A DNA stretch of 64,000 nucleotides from contig NZ_WKKH01000014.1 of assembly GCF_009674725.1 (NCBI RefSeq), positions 1 to 64,000 on the forward strand, given 5' to 3'. The translations under genes were made by a program, and so were the position numbers. Each line of letters starts with the position of its first letter. Position 1 is the stretch's first letter. Source of the stretch: Pedobacter petrophilus. GTDB lineage: Bacteria > Bacteroidota > Bacteroidia > Sphingobacteriales > Sphingobacteriaceae. The notes beneath the pieces were generated by a model. It was not told the DNA's origin. It saw only the letters and a program-made list of their open reading frames with translations, and did not search any database. Below, piece by piece: positions 33,606-43,376 of this stretch.

Positions 33606-36284
33606 TTATCCCAACAGCGCTAAACTCTCTTCAATAATTTTAATCTTAGCTTCAGCATCTGCTTTCTTATTGCGTTCATTTGCTATAATTTCGGATTTCG
33701 CATTCTGCACAAAACGCTCATTGCTAAGTTTAGCATCTACAGATTTTAAAAATCCCTGCAAATAAACCAAGTCGGCATTTAAGCGGATCCGCTCTGCATC
33801 AACATCAATATTTTCAGTTAATGGAATAAAAAACTCATCCTTCCCGGCCATGAAAGCTGTTGCACCTGGAATTTTATCATTTACAATTTCAGCGGCTGAC
33901 ACATTGGCCAGTTTAAAAACAACATTTAACCATTTTTCATAATCAATATCAGAATTTACTTTTAAGCTTAAAGGCAGCGCTTCTTTCGGTGAAATTTGTT
34001 TTTGGTTCCTTACATTTCTAATTTCTGCAATTACCGTTTTTACTACTTCTGCATCTTTCAATAATTTTTCATCTATTAAACCGCCTTTGGGAAATTCTGC
34101 CACAATACAGCAATCCATTTCTCCGCGTTCTGCAAACAGATCATCATGCCATAATTCTTCTGTTAAAAAAGGCATATTTGGATGCAATAACTTGATAATA
34201 TTTTCAAAAAACCCGATCGTAGCGCGGTAACTTTCTGCATCAATTGGTTGCTGATAAGCTGGTTTAACCATTTCCAGGTACCAGGCGCAGAAATCATCCC
34301 ATACCAATTTATAAGTAATCATCAGCGCTTCAGACAAACGATATTGTTTAAAGTTATCTTCAATTTCTACCAATGCTTCATTGAAACGGTTCCCGAACCA
34401 TGAAATCGCCTGGGTATTTGGATTTTCTAATTGCTCATCAACCTCCCAGCCTTTAACCAGACGGAAAGCATTCCAAATTTTGGAGGCAAAATTCCGTCCC
34501 TGTTCACAGTAACTTTCATCAAACATGAGGTCGTTACCTGCCGGAGATGACATTAACATACCTACACGAACGGCATCTGCACCATATTTTTCAATCAACC
34601 CAATCGGATCCGGAGAGTTACCCAGGGATTTAGACATTTTACGACCTAACTTATCGCGAACGATACCAGTGAGATAAACATTTGTAAATGGCTTTTTACC
34701 CATAAACTCATGTCCGGCCATAATCATTCGTGCTACCCAAAAGAATAAAATCTCTGGTGCCGTTACCAGATCATTGGTTGGATAATAATAGTTGATATCT
34801 TTATTATCAGGGTTTTTAAAGCCATCAAAAACAGAGATAGGCCACAACCATGAAGAAAACCACGTATCCATTACGTCTTCATCCTGCTTTAAAAAGGGCT
34901 CCAACTGATGTTTAAATCCAGCTTTTTCAGCTTCAGAGCCGGTTTCGTCTAAATGTTTCTTTTTCCAGAATTCTTCCAGTGCCTCCTCTTTGGTTTTGGC
35001 AACTACCCAATTTCCTTTATCATCATACCATGCCGGAATCTGTTGCCCCCACCATAACTGACGAGAGATGTTCCAGTCGCGAACATTTTCCATCCAGTGG
35101 CGGTAAGTATTTTCAAATTTATTCGGAATCAGGTTTACCTCGCCGTTTAAAACATCATCTAAAGCGGGTTGAGCCATCTCCTTCATTTTCACAAACCATT
35201 GCATTGAAAGCTTAGGCTCAATAGCGGCATCAGTCCGTTCAGAGAAACCAACCTGTGATTTATAGTCTTCTACTTTTTCTAAATGACCAGCTTCATCCAA
35301 TAATTTAGCAATTTTCTTACGGGCAACAAACCTGTCTTCTCCCACTAAAATAACAGCTAACTCATTTAAAGTTCCATCGTCATTTAAAATATCGGTAACT
35401 GGTAAATTGTGTTTAACACCCAGTTCATAATCGTTCAAATCATGCGCCGGAGTAACTTTTAAACAGCCTGTACCAAATTCGATATCAACGTATTCATCTT
35501 CGATTACAGGAATTTCATGATTAACCAGCGGCACAAAAACTTTTTTTCCTTTTAAATGCGTAAAACGTTCATCATTAGGATTAATACAGATTGCAGCATC
35601 AGCCATAATCGTTTCTGGCCTTGTTGTCGCTACCGTCAAGTATTCAGGTTCGTCTTGATTCTTGCTACTCGATACCTGATACTTAATATAATATAGCTTT
35701 TGATTAACTTCCTTACGGATTACTTCCTCATCAGAAACTGCAGTTTTACCTGCCGGATCCCAGTTTACCATGCGAATCCCGCGGTAAATCCACCCTTTTT
35801 TATACAAGTGAATAAAGGAATCAATAACGGCAGCAGAGAGATCTTCTTCCATTGTAAAGCGGGTGCGGTCCCAATCGCAACTCGCACCTAGTTTTTTCAA
35901 TTGCTCTAAAATAATACCACCGTATTTCTCTTTCCATTCCCAGGCATATTTCATAAATTCTTCACGGGAAAGATCTTTTTTATTGATGCCTTGCTCCTTT
36001 AACATGGTCACCACTTTCGCCTCCGTGGCGATAGAAGCATGATCAGTTCCAGGAACCCAGCAGGCATTTTTGCCTTGCATACGGGCTTTACGAATCAAAA
36101 CATCCTGAATGGTATTGTTTAACATGTGCCCCATGTGCAACACCCCGGTAACATTTGGCGGCGGAATGACGATGGTGTAAGGCTCGCGCTCATCTGGCTC
36201 TGAGTGAAAAAACTTCTTAGATAGCCAATAGCTATACCATTTATCTTCTGTTTCTGCTGGATTGTACTTGGTGGAAATGCTCAT
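33606..36284 (-). CDS. valS: valine--tRNA ligase
   Basis: An 892-residue class I aminoacyl-tRNA synthetase that charges tRNA-Val. The HIGH-type motif is in PPPNVTGVLHMGHMLNN (HMGH at 50-53) and the KMSKS motif in GRKMSKSLGNSPDPIGL. The editing domain is present (TVATTRPETIMADAAICINP). The C-terminal arm is a charged coiled coil (QGFLKSVDAKLSNERFVQNA). The opening MSISTKYNPAETEDKWYSYW is usual for Bacteroidota ValS. Length is normal. It is monocistronic, with a terminator at 33545 and a -7-like element 30 bp upstream of the start. Confidence 0.97.
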   Translation of the reverse strand: MSISTKYNPAETEDKWYSYWLSKKFFHSEPDEREPYTIVIPPPNVTGVLHMGHMLNNTIQDVLIRKARMQGKNACWVPGTDHASIATEAKVVTMLKEQGINKKDLSREEFMKYAWEWKEKYGGIILEQLKKLGASCDWDRTRFTMEEDLSAAVIDSFIHLYKKGWIYRGIRMVNWDPAGKTAVSDEEVIRKEVNQKLYYIKYQVSSSKNQDEPEYLTVATTRPETIMADAAICINPNDERFTHLKGKKVFVPLVNHEIPVIEDEYVDIEFGTGCLKVTPAHDLNDYELGVKHNLPVTDILNDDGTLNELAVILVGEDRFVARKKIAKLLDEAGHLEKVEDYKSQVGFSERTDAAIEPKLSMQWFVKMKEMAQPALDDVLNGEVNLIPNKFENTYRHWMENVRDWNISRQLWWGQQIPAWYDDKGNWVVAKTKEEALEEFWKKKHLDETGSEAEKAGFKHQLEPFLKQDEDVMDTWFSSWLWPISVFDGFKNPDNKDINYYYPTNDLVTAPEILFFWVARMIMAGHEFMGKKPFTNVYLTGIVRDKLGRKMSKSLGNSPDPIGLIEKYGADAVRVGMLMSSPAGNDLMFDESYCEQGRNFASKIWNAFRLVKGWEVDEQLENPNTQAISWFGNRFNEALVEIEDNFKQYRLSEALMITYKLVWDDFCAWYLEMVKPAYQQPIDAESYRATIGFFENIIKLLHPNMPFLTEELWHDDLFAERGEMDCCIVAEFPKGGLIDEKLLKDAEVVKTVIAEIRNVRNQKQISPKEALPLSLKVNSDIDYEKWLNVVFKLANVSAAEIVNDKIPGATAFMAGKDEFFIPLTENIDVDAERIRLNADLVYLQGFLKSVDAKLSNERFVQNAKSEIIANERNKKADAEAKIKIIEESLALLG

Positions 36285-36313
36285 GAAAAATTAATCAATA
36301 TCAATTTGAATGG

Positions 36314-36321
36314 CAAAAATA
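36314..36321 (-). promoter_or_regulatory. valS -7 promoter element
   Basis: On the minus strand the box reads TATTTTTG (complement of CAAAAATA), a match to TAnnTTTG, about 30 nt before the valS ATG. No clear -33 TTG at the right distance. Confidence 0.45.
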
Positions 36322-36428
36322 CGTTTTTAAGCCCAAAACTTAAAGCAGAAATCATGTGAAAGGAGGTAATAGGATTACCTGCCAAAACGAGCTTTCCTTT
36401 TCGCCAAAACCCAATTACTTCTAAAGGA

Positions 36429-37576
36429 AGCGGACAGCTAAGCAGCCTCCAATGAAGATAGCAATCCGGTTATATCAATCATATTATCGAATTATCGAAG
36501 CATCTATTATTTCATAACCGTGGGTTTCAACCAACGGAAACTCCGGAGATCAAGCGTTCTAATCTCATTATAAAATAAATCGAGAATGCGGACAGCCGAA
36601 TCAGCCTCCAAGGAATATAGCATCCGGTCATATCAATCGTATTATACAAGCGTCTGTTATTTCATAACCGTTGGTTTCAACTAACGGAAACTCCGGAAAT
36701 TAAGCGCTCTAATCTCTTAAAAAATGAATCGAGAATGCAGGCAGCTTAAGCAGTCCGCAATGCAGATAGCAATCCGGTCATATCAATCGTATTATCGAAG
36801 CGTCTGTTATTTCATAACCGTGGGTTTTAACCAACGGAAACTCCGGAGATCAAGCTCTTTAATCTCTTTATAAAATGAACCGAGAATACAGGCAGCCTGC
36901 AAGGAATATAGCAATCCGGTTATATCAATCGTATTATACAAGCGTCTGTTATTTCATAACCGTTGGTTTCAACCAACGGAAACTCCGGAGATCAAGCGCT
37001 CTAATCTCATTATAAAATAAATCGAGAATGCGGACAGCCGAATCAGCCTCCAATGAAGATAGCATCCGCTCATATCAATCGTATTATCGAAGCATCTGTT
37101 ATTTCATAACCGTTGGTTTCAACCAACGGAAACTCGGAGATCAAGCTCTTTAATCTCTTTATAAATGAACTGAGAACGCGGACAGCTTAAGCAGTCCGCA
37201 ATGAAGATAGCATCCGGTCATATCGATCGTATTATCGAAGCGTCTGTTATTTCATAACCGTTGGTTTCAACCAACGGAAACTCGGGAGATCAAGCGCTTT
37301 AATCTCTTTATAAATGAACTGAGAACGCGGACAGCTTAAGCAGTTCGCAATGAAGATAGCATCCGGTCATATCGATCGTATTATCGAAGCGTCTGTTATT
37401 TCATAACCGTTGGTTTCAACCAACGGAAACTCGGGAGATCAAGCGCTTTAATCTCTTTATAAAATGAACCGAGAATGCAGGCAGCTGAAGCAGTCCGCAA
37501 TGAAGATAGCATCCGGTCATATCAATCGTATTATCGAAGCATCTATTATTTCATAACCGTTGGTTTCAACCAACGG
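36429..37576. repeat. tandem array of eight ~150-bp palindromic units
   Basis: Eight units with centres at 36518, 36668, 36818, 36960, 37110, 37258, 37407 and 37557 (spacing 150, 150, 142, 150, 148, 149, 150). Each has CCGTTGGTTTCAACCAACGG (a 9-bp palindrome with a 2-nt loop), then GAAACTCCGGAGATCAAGCG, an AT-rich stretch with AATCTCTTTATAAAATGAA, GAGAATGCGGACAGC, then AGTCCGCAATGAAGATAGCA, CCGGTCATATCAATCGTATT and CGTCTGTTATTTCATAA. Some units hold a second stem, GCGGAC ... GTCCGC. Units 2 and 5 are nearly alike, hinting at a three-unit higher-order repeat. Unit lengths not divisible by three rule out a protein repeat. It fills almost all of the valS-P-ATPase gap. Confidence 0.9.
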
Positions 37577-37611
37577 TATTGCTCACCAATCTTTCGGTAA
37601 AAAAATGGCTG

Positions 37612-39594
37612 CTAAAACTTCATTTTCTGAATTCGAACTGCATTTAAAATTGCGAGTAAAGCAACACCGACATCGGCAAAAACAGCTTCCCACATGGTGG
37701 CTAAGCCACCGGCACCTAAAATTAAAACCAGCGCCTTAACTGCAAAAGCCAAAACGATATTCTGAATCACAACTTTTTTAGTGGCTTTACCAATTTTGAT
37801 GGCCGTTACAATCTTCGATGGCTGGTCGGTCTGAATCACTACATCAGCAGTTTCAATAGCCGCATCACTACCCATTGCCCCCATTGCAATTCCAATATCA
37901 CTGATAGCCAGAACAGGTGTATCATTTATACCATCTCCCACAAAGGCAACAACATTAGATTTAATGTTTTTAATTTCTTCTAATCTGGCAACTTTATCTT
38001 CAGGAAGCAGATCTCCGTAGAATGAATGAATACCTAACGTTTGAGCTACTTTTTTAACAATGCTCGTTTTATCGCCACTCAACATCACCACTTGTTTGAT
38101 ACCATTTTCATATAGCTGCTTAACAGCATCTGCCGAGTCGTCTTTAATTTCATCGGCTATTAAAACATAACCCGCATATTTTTCATCCACGCTCAATGCC
38201 ACTATGGACGCTTCTGTATCGTTTATTTTGAAATCAAAATCAATGTTAGACTTCGTTAAAAGCTTCGTATTTCCTGCCAGAATTTGCTTTCCATTTACAG
38301 TTCCTTTGAGGCCCATGCCTGAAATCTCTTCCACATTTTCTGCCAAATAACTGATGCCATCACCAACATATTGAACTATTGCCCTGGCAATTGGGTGCGT
38401 CGATTTAGCCTCTAATGCACCTAAGAGGTTCAAAAATTCAACCTTATCAATATTACTTTCTACTTTCTGAACTTTAAAAACACCCTTAGTCAGTGTTCCG
38501 GTTTTATCCATCACTACCGTATTCAACTTGGTGATTAAATCTAAAAAATTAGACCCTTTGAAAAGTATTCCATGAGCAGATGCAGCCCCGATACCACCAA
38601 AATAACCTAGTGGAATAGAGATCACCAACGCACATGGGCAGGAAATAACCAGAAAAACCAATGCGCGGTATAACCAGGTCTGAAACTGATACTCGCTTCC
38701 CAGAATTACAATTGGAATAGTCACTAAAGCAAGCGCAAGAAAGAAAACTATAGGCGTGTAAACTTTGGCAAACTTACGGATGAACAATTCTGTTTTTGCT
38801 TTTCTGGTGGTGGCATTCTGCACCATTTCTAAAATCCGGGAAAGCGCACTATCTGCAAATACTTTGGTAACTTTTATTTCAATAAGCAAGTCCAGATTGA
38901 GCATTCCCGCCAATACATTTTCACCTTTGCTAATGGTTCTTGGATTGCTTTCACCAGTTAAAGCAGCCGTATTAAAACTACTTTTTTCTGATAACATTTC
39001 TCCATCCAACGGGATTTTCTCTCCGGCTTTAATTTGAATGGTTTCTCCAACATCAACCTTTTCAGGACTCACACTTTCATATTTGCCATTACGTAAAACA
39101 TTGGCTACATCTGCCCTAACATCCAGCAAAGCTGAAATATTTCTTTTTGCCCGGTTAACAGCGGCCATTTGAAATAACTCACCGATGGTATAAAACAGCA
39201 TTACCGTTACGCCTTCCGGATATTCGCCGATAGCAAAAGCGCCAATTGTAGCAATGGACATTAAAGAAAACTCTGTAAAAAAATCTCCGGCTTTAAAGGT
39301 TTCCCAAACTTCTTTCAATACCGGAATACCAACTGGTAAATAAGCAACTATATACCAGTACGGGCGGATCATTTTAAAAGCTTCGATTTTAAAAACATTA
39401 TCGAATGCAATGCCAATAAGTAACATACCTAAAGTAACTATTGCGGGCAGATAAGTTTTAAATGATGACGGATCACCACCATGATCATGGTCATGTTCAT
39501 CGCCTTCTTCATGCGAGTGGCTGTGATGATCTTGGGTTTTTGAATGGGCTTTACTACTGCAACAGCTATCTTCTTGACTATGGGTATGGCTCAT
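37612..39594 (-). CDS. heavy-metal translocating P1B-type ATPase (Zn/Cd/Co type)
   Basis: A 660-residue inner-membrane metal exporter. The N-terminus is a His/Asp/Cys-rich metal-binding tail (EDSCCSSKAHS and HDHDHGGD) in place of an HMA domain. In order come TM helices, the actuator motif ALTGESNP, the intramembrane CPC in VISCPCALVISIPLGYFGG, the phosphorylation site DKTGTLTKG, the SHPIARAIV (HP) motif of P1B pumps, and the hinge VAFVGDGINDTPVLAISDIG. It should export Zn(II), Cd(II) or similar. There is no obvious metal regulator in the window. The array of 150-bp repeats lies just downstream of its stop. Confidence 0.92.
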   Translation of the reverse strand: MSHTHSQEDSCCSSKAHSKTQDHHSHSHEEGDEHDHDHGGDPSSFKTYLPAIVTLGMLLIGIAFDNVFKIEAFKMIRPYWYIVAYLPVGIPVLKEVWETFKAGDFFTEFSLMSIATIGAFAIGEYPEGVTVMLFYTIGELFQMAAVNRAKRNISALLDVRADVANVLRNGKYESVSPEKVDVGETIQIKAGEKIPLDGEMLSEKSSFNTAALTGESNPRTISKGENVLAGMLNLDLLIEIKVTKVFADSALSRILEMVQNATTRKAKTELFIRKFAKVYTPIVFFLALALVTIPIVILGSEYQFQTWLYRALVFLVISCPCALVISIPLGYFGGIGAASAHGILFKGSNFLDLITKLNTVVMDKTGTLTKGVFKVQKVESNIDKVEFLNLLGALEAKSTHPIARAIVQYVGDGISYLAENVEEISGMGLKGTVNGKQILAGNTKLLTKSNIDFDFKINDTEASIVALSVDEKYAGYVLIADEIKDDSADAVKQLYENGIKQVVMLSGDKTSIVKKVAQTLGIHSFYGDLLPEDKVARLEEIKNIKSNVVAFVGDGINDTPVLAISDIGIAMGAMGSDAAIETADVVIQTDQPSKIVTAIKIGKATKKVVIQNIVLAFAVKALVLILGAGGLATMWEAVFADVGVALLAILNAVRIQKMKF

Positions 39595-39915
39595 TATTTT
39601 ATTTTGCTAACATTCATTATTTAATTATACACTTGGTTTTAACAGAAAAATCCAGGTGTTCATGAGCGCTTGTCGGTTTGATTTAATCACACCCAACAAA
39701 ACAAATTTAGACAAAAAAATACTTTATCGTGAATCATTCTTAATAGCGATATTTTCGGTAAACACACAATAAATAATGTTAAAAAATGTTAATAATGTAT
39801 TAAAGATCGAAAATCATGAAATCCATTAAAATCTCATTTTCAGCATCCGAAATTATCAGACGTCTAGGTTTGGCAAAAATTTACTACTGGTTTAACAAGT
39901 AATATTCTTAATATA

Positions 39916-39950
39916 TTGTTTCAGTATTAATTAGTATTTCATAAATTTCG
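39916..39950 (+). promoter_or_regulatory. possible promoter of the M13 peptidase gene
   Basis: TTG (39916-39918) and TAAATTTC (39942-39949) resemble the -33/-7 pair with a 23-nt spacer, 27 nt before the ATG at 39977. The match is imperfect. The 373-bp gap from 39595 is AT-rich and otherwise holds nothing that I can support. Confidence 0.35.
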
Positions 39951-39976
39951 CAGTAATAACTAACTTATTGAAACGA

Positions 39977-42013
39977 ATGAAATACAAAAATTCGAAAAGA
40001 TATTTTGCAGCGCTCGCTATAGTTGCTGCTGGCTTTTCTGCCGATGCACAAACTGCAAGGAAATATATCGACCCGGCGAACATGGATTTAAGTGTTAAGG
40101 CTGGTGATGATTTTTACACATACGCCAGTGGTAACTGGGTTAAAAACAATCCCGTTCCTGCAAAAGAAACACGCTGGGGCTCTTTTAACGAACTTCGCGA
40201 TTTCAATATTAATGCTGTAAAAACATTAGTAGAGGATGCAGCAGCGGATAAATCTGCGCCTGCAGGTTCTGTAAAACGCCGTGTTGGTGACTTTTTCGCT
40301 GCCGCAATGGATACTGTGGCTATCGAAAAATCAGGCTACACTCCAATCAAAGCCGATTTAGAAAAGATAAATCAGATTAAAGATTTGCAAGGCGTGTTAG
40401 ACCATGTTGCTTACATGCGCGTGAGCGGAGTTGGAAGTCCGATGTTTGGCATTGGCGTAGGTCAGGATCGTAAAAATGTTAACAAATACATGGTTAACAT
40501 TGGTCAGGGCGGCACCACATTACCCGATCGTGATTATTACCTGAAAGATGATTCCCGGAGCGTTAAAATTCGCGAAGCATATAACACCTACATGACCACC
40601 CTGTTCACCTTAACGGGAAGTGATGCTGAAACTGCGAAACAGAAAGCAGCAACTGTTTTTAAAATTGAAAAGGAATTGGCAGAAGCTCAAATGAGCCGCA
40701 TGGAAATGCGTGATCCTTATGCAACTTACAACAAATTAACCGTTGCAGATTTAAGTAAAAAAACACCGGATATCAACTGGGCTACTTATTTACCTAAATT
40801 TAAAATAAAAGGACAAGATACGGTATTGGTTTCATCGCCTAAGTTTTTAACCAGCTTAGACGGTTTATTAAAATCGGTTTCACTGGCAGACTGGAAAACC
40901 TACTTGCAATGGAATGTATTGAAAAATGCTGCAGGTAGCTTAAGTTCTCCTTTTGTTAAAGCAAACTTTGCCTTTACTCAGGCACAAACAGGTCAAAAGG
41001 TGCAAACACCACGCTGGCAACGCATGTCTTCTTTAACAGATGGCACAATTGGCGAGCTCTTAGGTCAGCTTTATGTGGCTAAATACTTCAAACCTGAAGC
41101 AAAAGCCCGTATGGATGCGATGATCGTAAACTTACGGAAGGCCTTCGAAATCAGAATTAATGGTTTGGAATGGATGAGCGCAGAAACTAAGAAAAAAGCA
41201 TTGGAAAAACTTGCTGCATTTAAACCAAAAGTAGGTTACACTACTAAGTGGGAAACCTATACTGGTTTAGACATCAGGAAAGATACTTATTTCCAAAACC
41301 TTCGTAATGCCAGCGTTTGGGGCTACAATGAAAACGTAAACAGATTAGGCAAGCCAATCGATCGCAACCGTTTCGGTATGACACCTCCAACCGTAAACGC
41401 TTCATACAGCCCGACAATGAACGACATTACGTTCCCTGCCGGAATTTTACAGTTCCCGTTTTTCGATCCAAATGCTGATGATGCTGTAAACTATGGTGGT
41501 ATCGGCGCGGTGATTGGCCACGAAATGAGCCACGGTTTCGATGATAGCGGAAGTCAGTATGATGCACATGGTAATTTGAAAAACTGGTGGACAGCAGAAG
41601 ACAAAGCTAAATTTGATGCTAAAACGAAAGCTTTGGGTGAGCAGTTCGATGCTTACACCGTGTTAGACACCGTACATGTAATTGGCAAATTAACCATGGG
41701 TGAAAACATCGGTGATTTGGGTGGACTAAACGCAGCTTATACTGCTTTCAAAATGACAAAACAAGGCCAAAGCAATGAGAAAATTGATGGCTTTACACCA
41801 GATCAACGTTTCTTCCTGGCATGGGCTCAAGTATGGAGAGGTAACATTTTACCAGAAAGTGCAGCCCAGTTAATTAAAACAGACCCACACTCACCTGGTC
41901 CGTACCGTACAATTGGTGCTCCGGTAAATATGGATGCCTGGTACACTGCATTTGATGTAAAACCTGGTGACAAATTATATAAGAAACCAGAAGATAGAAT
42001 TAGAATGTGGTAA
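39977..42013 (+). CDS. M13-family zinc metallopeptidase (PepO/neprilysin-like), exported
   Basis: A 678-residue endopeptidase with a signal peptide (YFAALAIVAAGFSADA, cut before QTARK). The M13 N-terminal block DFYTYASGNWVKNNPVPAKE is present. The zinc site is the HExxH motif in GAVIGHEMSHGFDDSGSQYD, and the third ligand is Glu in MGENIGDLGGLNAAY. NASYSPTMNDITFPAGILQ is a family substrate-binding segment. The C-terminus DRIRMW agrees with the usual RxRxW-type end (RCRVW). It probably degrades peptides in the periplasm. I use the ATG at 39977 rather than a TTG at 39968. Monocistronic, with a terminator downstream. Confidence 0.93.
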   Translation: MKYKNSKRYFAALAIVAAGFSADAQTARKYIDPANMDLSVKAGDDFYTYASGNWVKNNPVPAKETRWGSFNELRDFNINAVKTLVEDAAADKSAPAGSVKRRVGDFFAAAMDTVAIEKSGYTPIKADLEKINQIKDLQGVLDHVAYMRVSGVGSPMFGIGVGQDRKNVNKYMVNIGQGGTTLPDRDYYLKDDSRSVKIREAYNTYMTTLFTLTGSDAETAKQKAATVFKIEKELAEAQMSRMEMRDPYATYNKLTVADLSKKTPDINWATYLPKFKIKGQDTVLVSSPKFLTSLDGLLKSVSLADWKTYLQWNVLKNAAGSLSSPFVKANFAFTQAQTGQKVQTPRWQRMSSLTDGTIGELLGQLYVAKYFKPEAKARMDAMIVNLRKAFEIRINGLEWMSAETKKKALEKLAAFKPKVGYTTKWETYTGLDIRKDTYFQNLRNASVWGYNENVNRLGKPIDRNRFGMTPPTVNASYSPTMNDITFPAGILQFPFFDPNADDAVNYGGIGAVIGHEMSHGFDDSGSQYDAHGNLKNWWTAEDKAKFDAKTKALGEQFDAYTVLDTVHVIGKLTMGENIGDLGGLNAAYTAFKMTKQGQSNEKIDGFTPDQRFFLAWAQVWRGNILPESAAQLIKTDPHSPGPYRTIGAPVNMDAWYTAFDVKPGDKLYKKPEDRIRMW

Positions 42014-42109
42014 TACTAAGGAAGAGGGTTTAACGGTAGAAGGCTTGAAGCTTTCTGCTAAAACTTAAAAATTTCATCCCTCACCGGAATATCTAACCTG
42101 TTATTTTGA

Positions 42110-42140
42110 GCGCTCCCGACAAACCGGGAGCGTTTCTTTT
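42110..42140 (+). terminator. terminator after the M13 peptidase
   Basis: CGCTCCCG (42110-42117) pairs with CGGGAGCG (42124-42131) across six bases, followed by TTTC and six T. Confidence 0.85.
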
Positions 42141-42242
42141 TTAAAAAATGTCTTTACCTTGTCTAAGATTTATTCAGTTCTGAAACAAAAATCCACGATA
42201 ATCATTATATCTTTGATAAAATATATGCATCAATCATCATAC

Positions 42243-43019
42243 ATGAAAGGCACACTCAAAATCTTTTCCCTCATTGCTTTAAGCCTAATATCTTTCGGTG
42301 TTGCAGCTCAAAACAAACTCATCAGTTTAGACAAACTAATTAACAAAACCGATCCGGCCTGGCCCCTGGTTCAAAAGTGGATCGACTCAGCAAAAAATAA
42401 AGTTGAAGTTTTACCAGTAGATTCTGTAAAGGCGAAAGAGGTACTTTATAATGCGCAAATGACTACATATGCTACGCTGGGATCGGTAATTTACAACACC
42501 GGCGGTATTATGGTAGATAATGGATGGATCAGAATTCTAGGTTCCGGAAGTGAAAGAATGACGCGTAACATTGCAGATTGGAACAAAGGTAAAACCATTA
42601 AAGAATTTGGAGATAATGTTCCATACCTGCTCATTGCAGACGATGCCATCGGTGGTTTTTTCGCCATTAACTATGGAGGTTTAGGTCCGGATGTTAAAAA
42701 TGTATATTACCTGGAACCAAACACGCTAACCTGGCAGCCACTTGGTGCAGGCTATGGCGAATTTCTGGTTTTTTGCTTCGACAGTGATCTTTCTAAATTC
42801 TATAAAGGCTTACGGTGGAGCAGCTGGGATCAGTTTATTGCCAATTTAGATGGAACTAAAAGTTATAGTTTCCGCCCGTATCTATGGGAGAAGGATACTG
42901 ATATTGAAAAATGTTCGAGAAAATTAGTAGGGATAGAAGAAATGTACAATTTCAATATTATGAAATCCAAAGAGTTGAACGCCGATAAGGGCATCAAAAA
43001 AGACGACGCTAAACAATAA
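42243..43019 (+). CDS. DUF2625 protein with a signal peptide
   Basis: A 258-residue protein. The ATG at 42243 gives a signal peptide (MKGTLKIFSLIALSLISFGV, cut after VAA). The rest matches DUF2625: DPAWPLVQKWIDSAKNKVEV, TTYATLGSVIYNTGGIMVDN, GWIRILGSGSERMTR, LLIADDAIGGFFAINYGGLG and FYKGLRWSSW. Function is unknown. Other members I recall are cytoplasmic, so the secretion signal is notable. It ends in a Lys/Asp-rich tail (NADKGIKKDDAKQ). It lies alone, convergent to the MmcQ-like gene 13 bp away. Confidence 0.85.
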   Translation: MKGTLKIFSLIALSLISFGVAAQNKLISLDKLINKTDPAWPLVQKWIDSAKNKVEVLPVDSVKAKEVLYNAQMTTYATLGSVIYNTGGIMVDNGWIRILGSGSERMTRNIADWNKGKTIKEFGDNVPYLLIADDAIGGFFAINYGGLGPDVKNVYYLEPNTLTWQPLGAGYGEFLVFCFDSDLSKFYKGLRWSSWDQFIANLDGTKSYSFRPYLWEKDTDIEKCSRKLVGIEEMYNFNIMKSKELNADKGIKKDDAKQ

Positions 43020-43032
43020 TATATTACTTAAA

Positions 43033-43371
43033 TCAAATATACCTGGCTTGAATTTTCTTCGGCAGCTTGGCCAAAACCATTGCACGCGAATCTGCCACCC
43101 GCTGTTTTAATTCCTGATCAGTTAACACATCCAGGTTTTCAACTTGAATCCATTGTCGCTTTGCCAAGTGATAAGCCTGTGCAATTCCGTCTCTCGCAGT
43201 TAAAGCATCAAAATCATCCGGATTGCATTTGATCGAAAATCTTGTTCCCTCATCAATAGCAATAATGATGTAGATCTTTTCCTCAATCATAAAACACAAA
43301 TGATCCCACTTCATGCCTTCAGTTGTTCCCGGCAGAGTTAAACAATATTCTCTGAATGATTCGATATCCAT
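43033..43371 (-). CDS. MmcQ/YjbR-family DNA-binding-like protein
   Basis: A 112-residue cytoplasmic protein. The pattern MDIESFREYCLTLPGTTEGM, then KWDHLCFMIEEKIYIIIAID, then FSIKCNPDDFDALTARDGI, then AYHLAKRQWIQVE is typical of MmcQ/YjbR (CyaY-like fold). The family has been proposed to bind DNA, but its role is unclear. It is complete and single. A TTTAGGG tandem repeat begins 6 bp upstream of its start. Confidence 0.88.
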   Translation of the reverse strand: MDIESFREYCLTLPGTTEGMKWDHLCFMIEEKIYIIIAIDEGTRFSIKCNPDDFDALTARDGIAQAYHLAKRQWIQVENLDVLTDQELKQRVADSRAMVLAKLPKKIQARYI

Positions 43372-43376
43372 TTTTG

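Noticed and set aside
36429-37576. The repeat array as a CRISPR locus
   Set aside because: The period is 150 bp with whole-unit similarity, no spacer-like unique segments, and no cas genes in the window.
39816-39902. 28-residue open frame MKSIKISFSASEIIRRLGL-like upstream of the M13 peptidase
   Set aside because: Too short, no conserved feature, AT-rich leader; a promoter region is the simpler reading.
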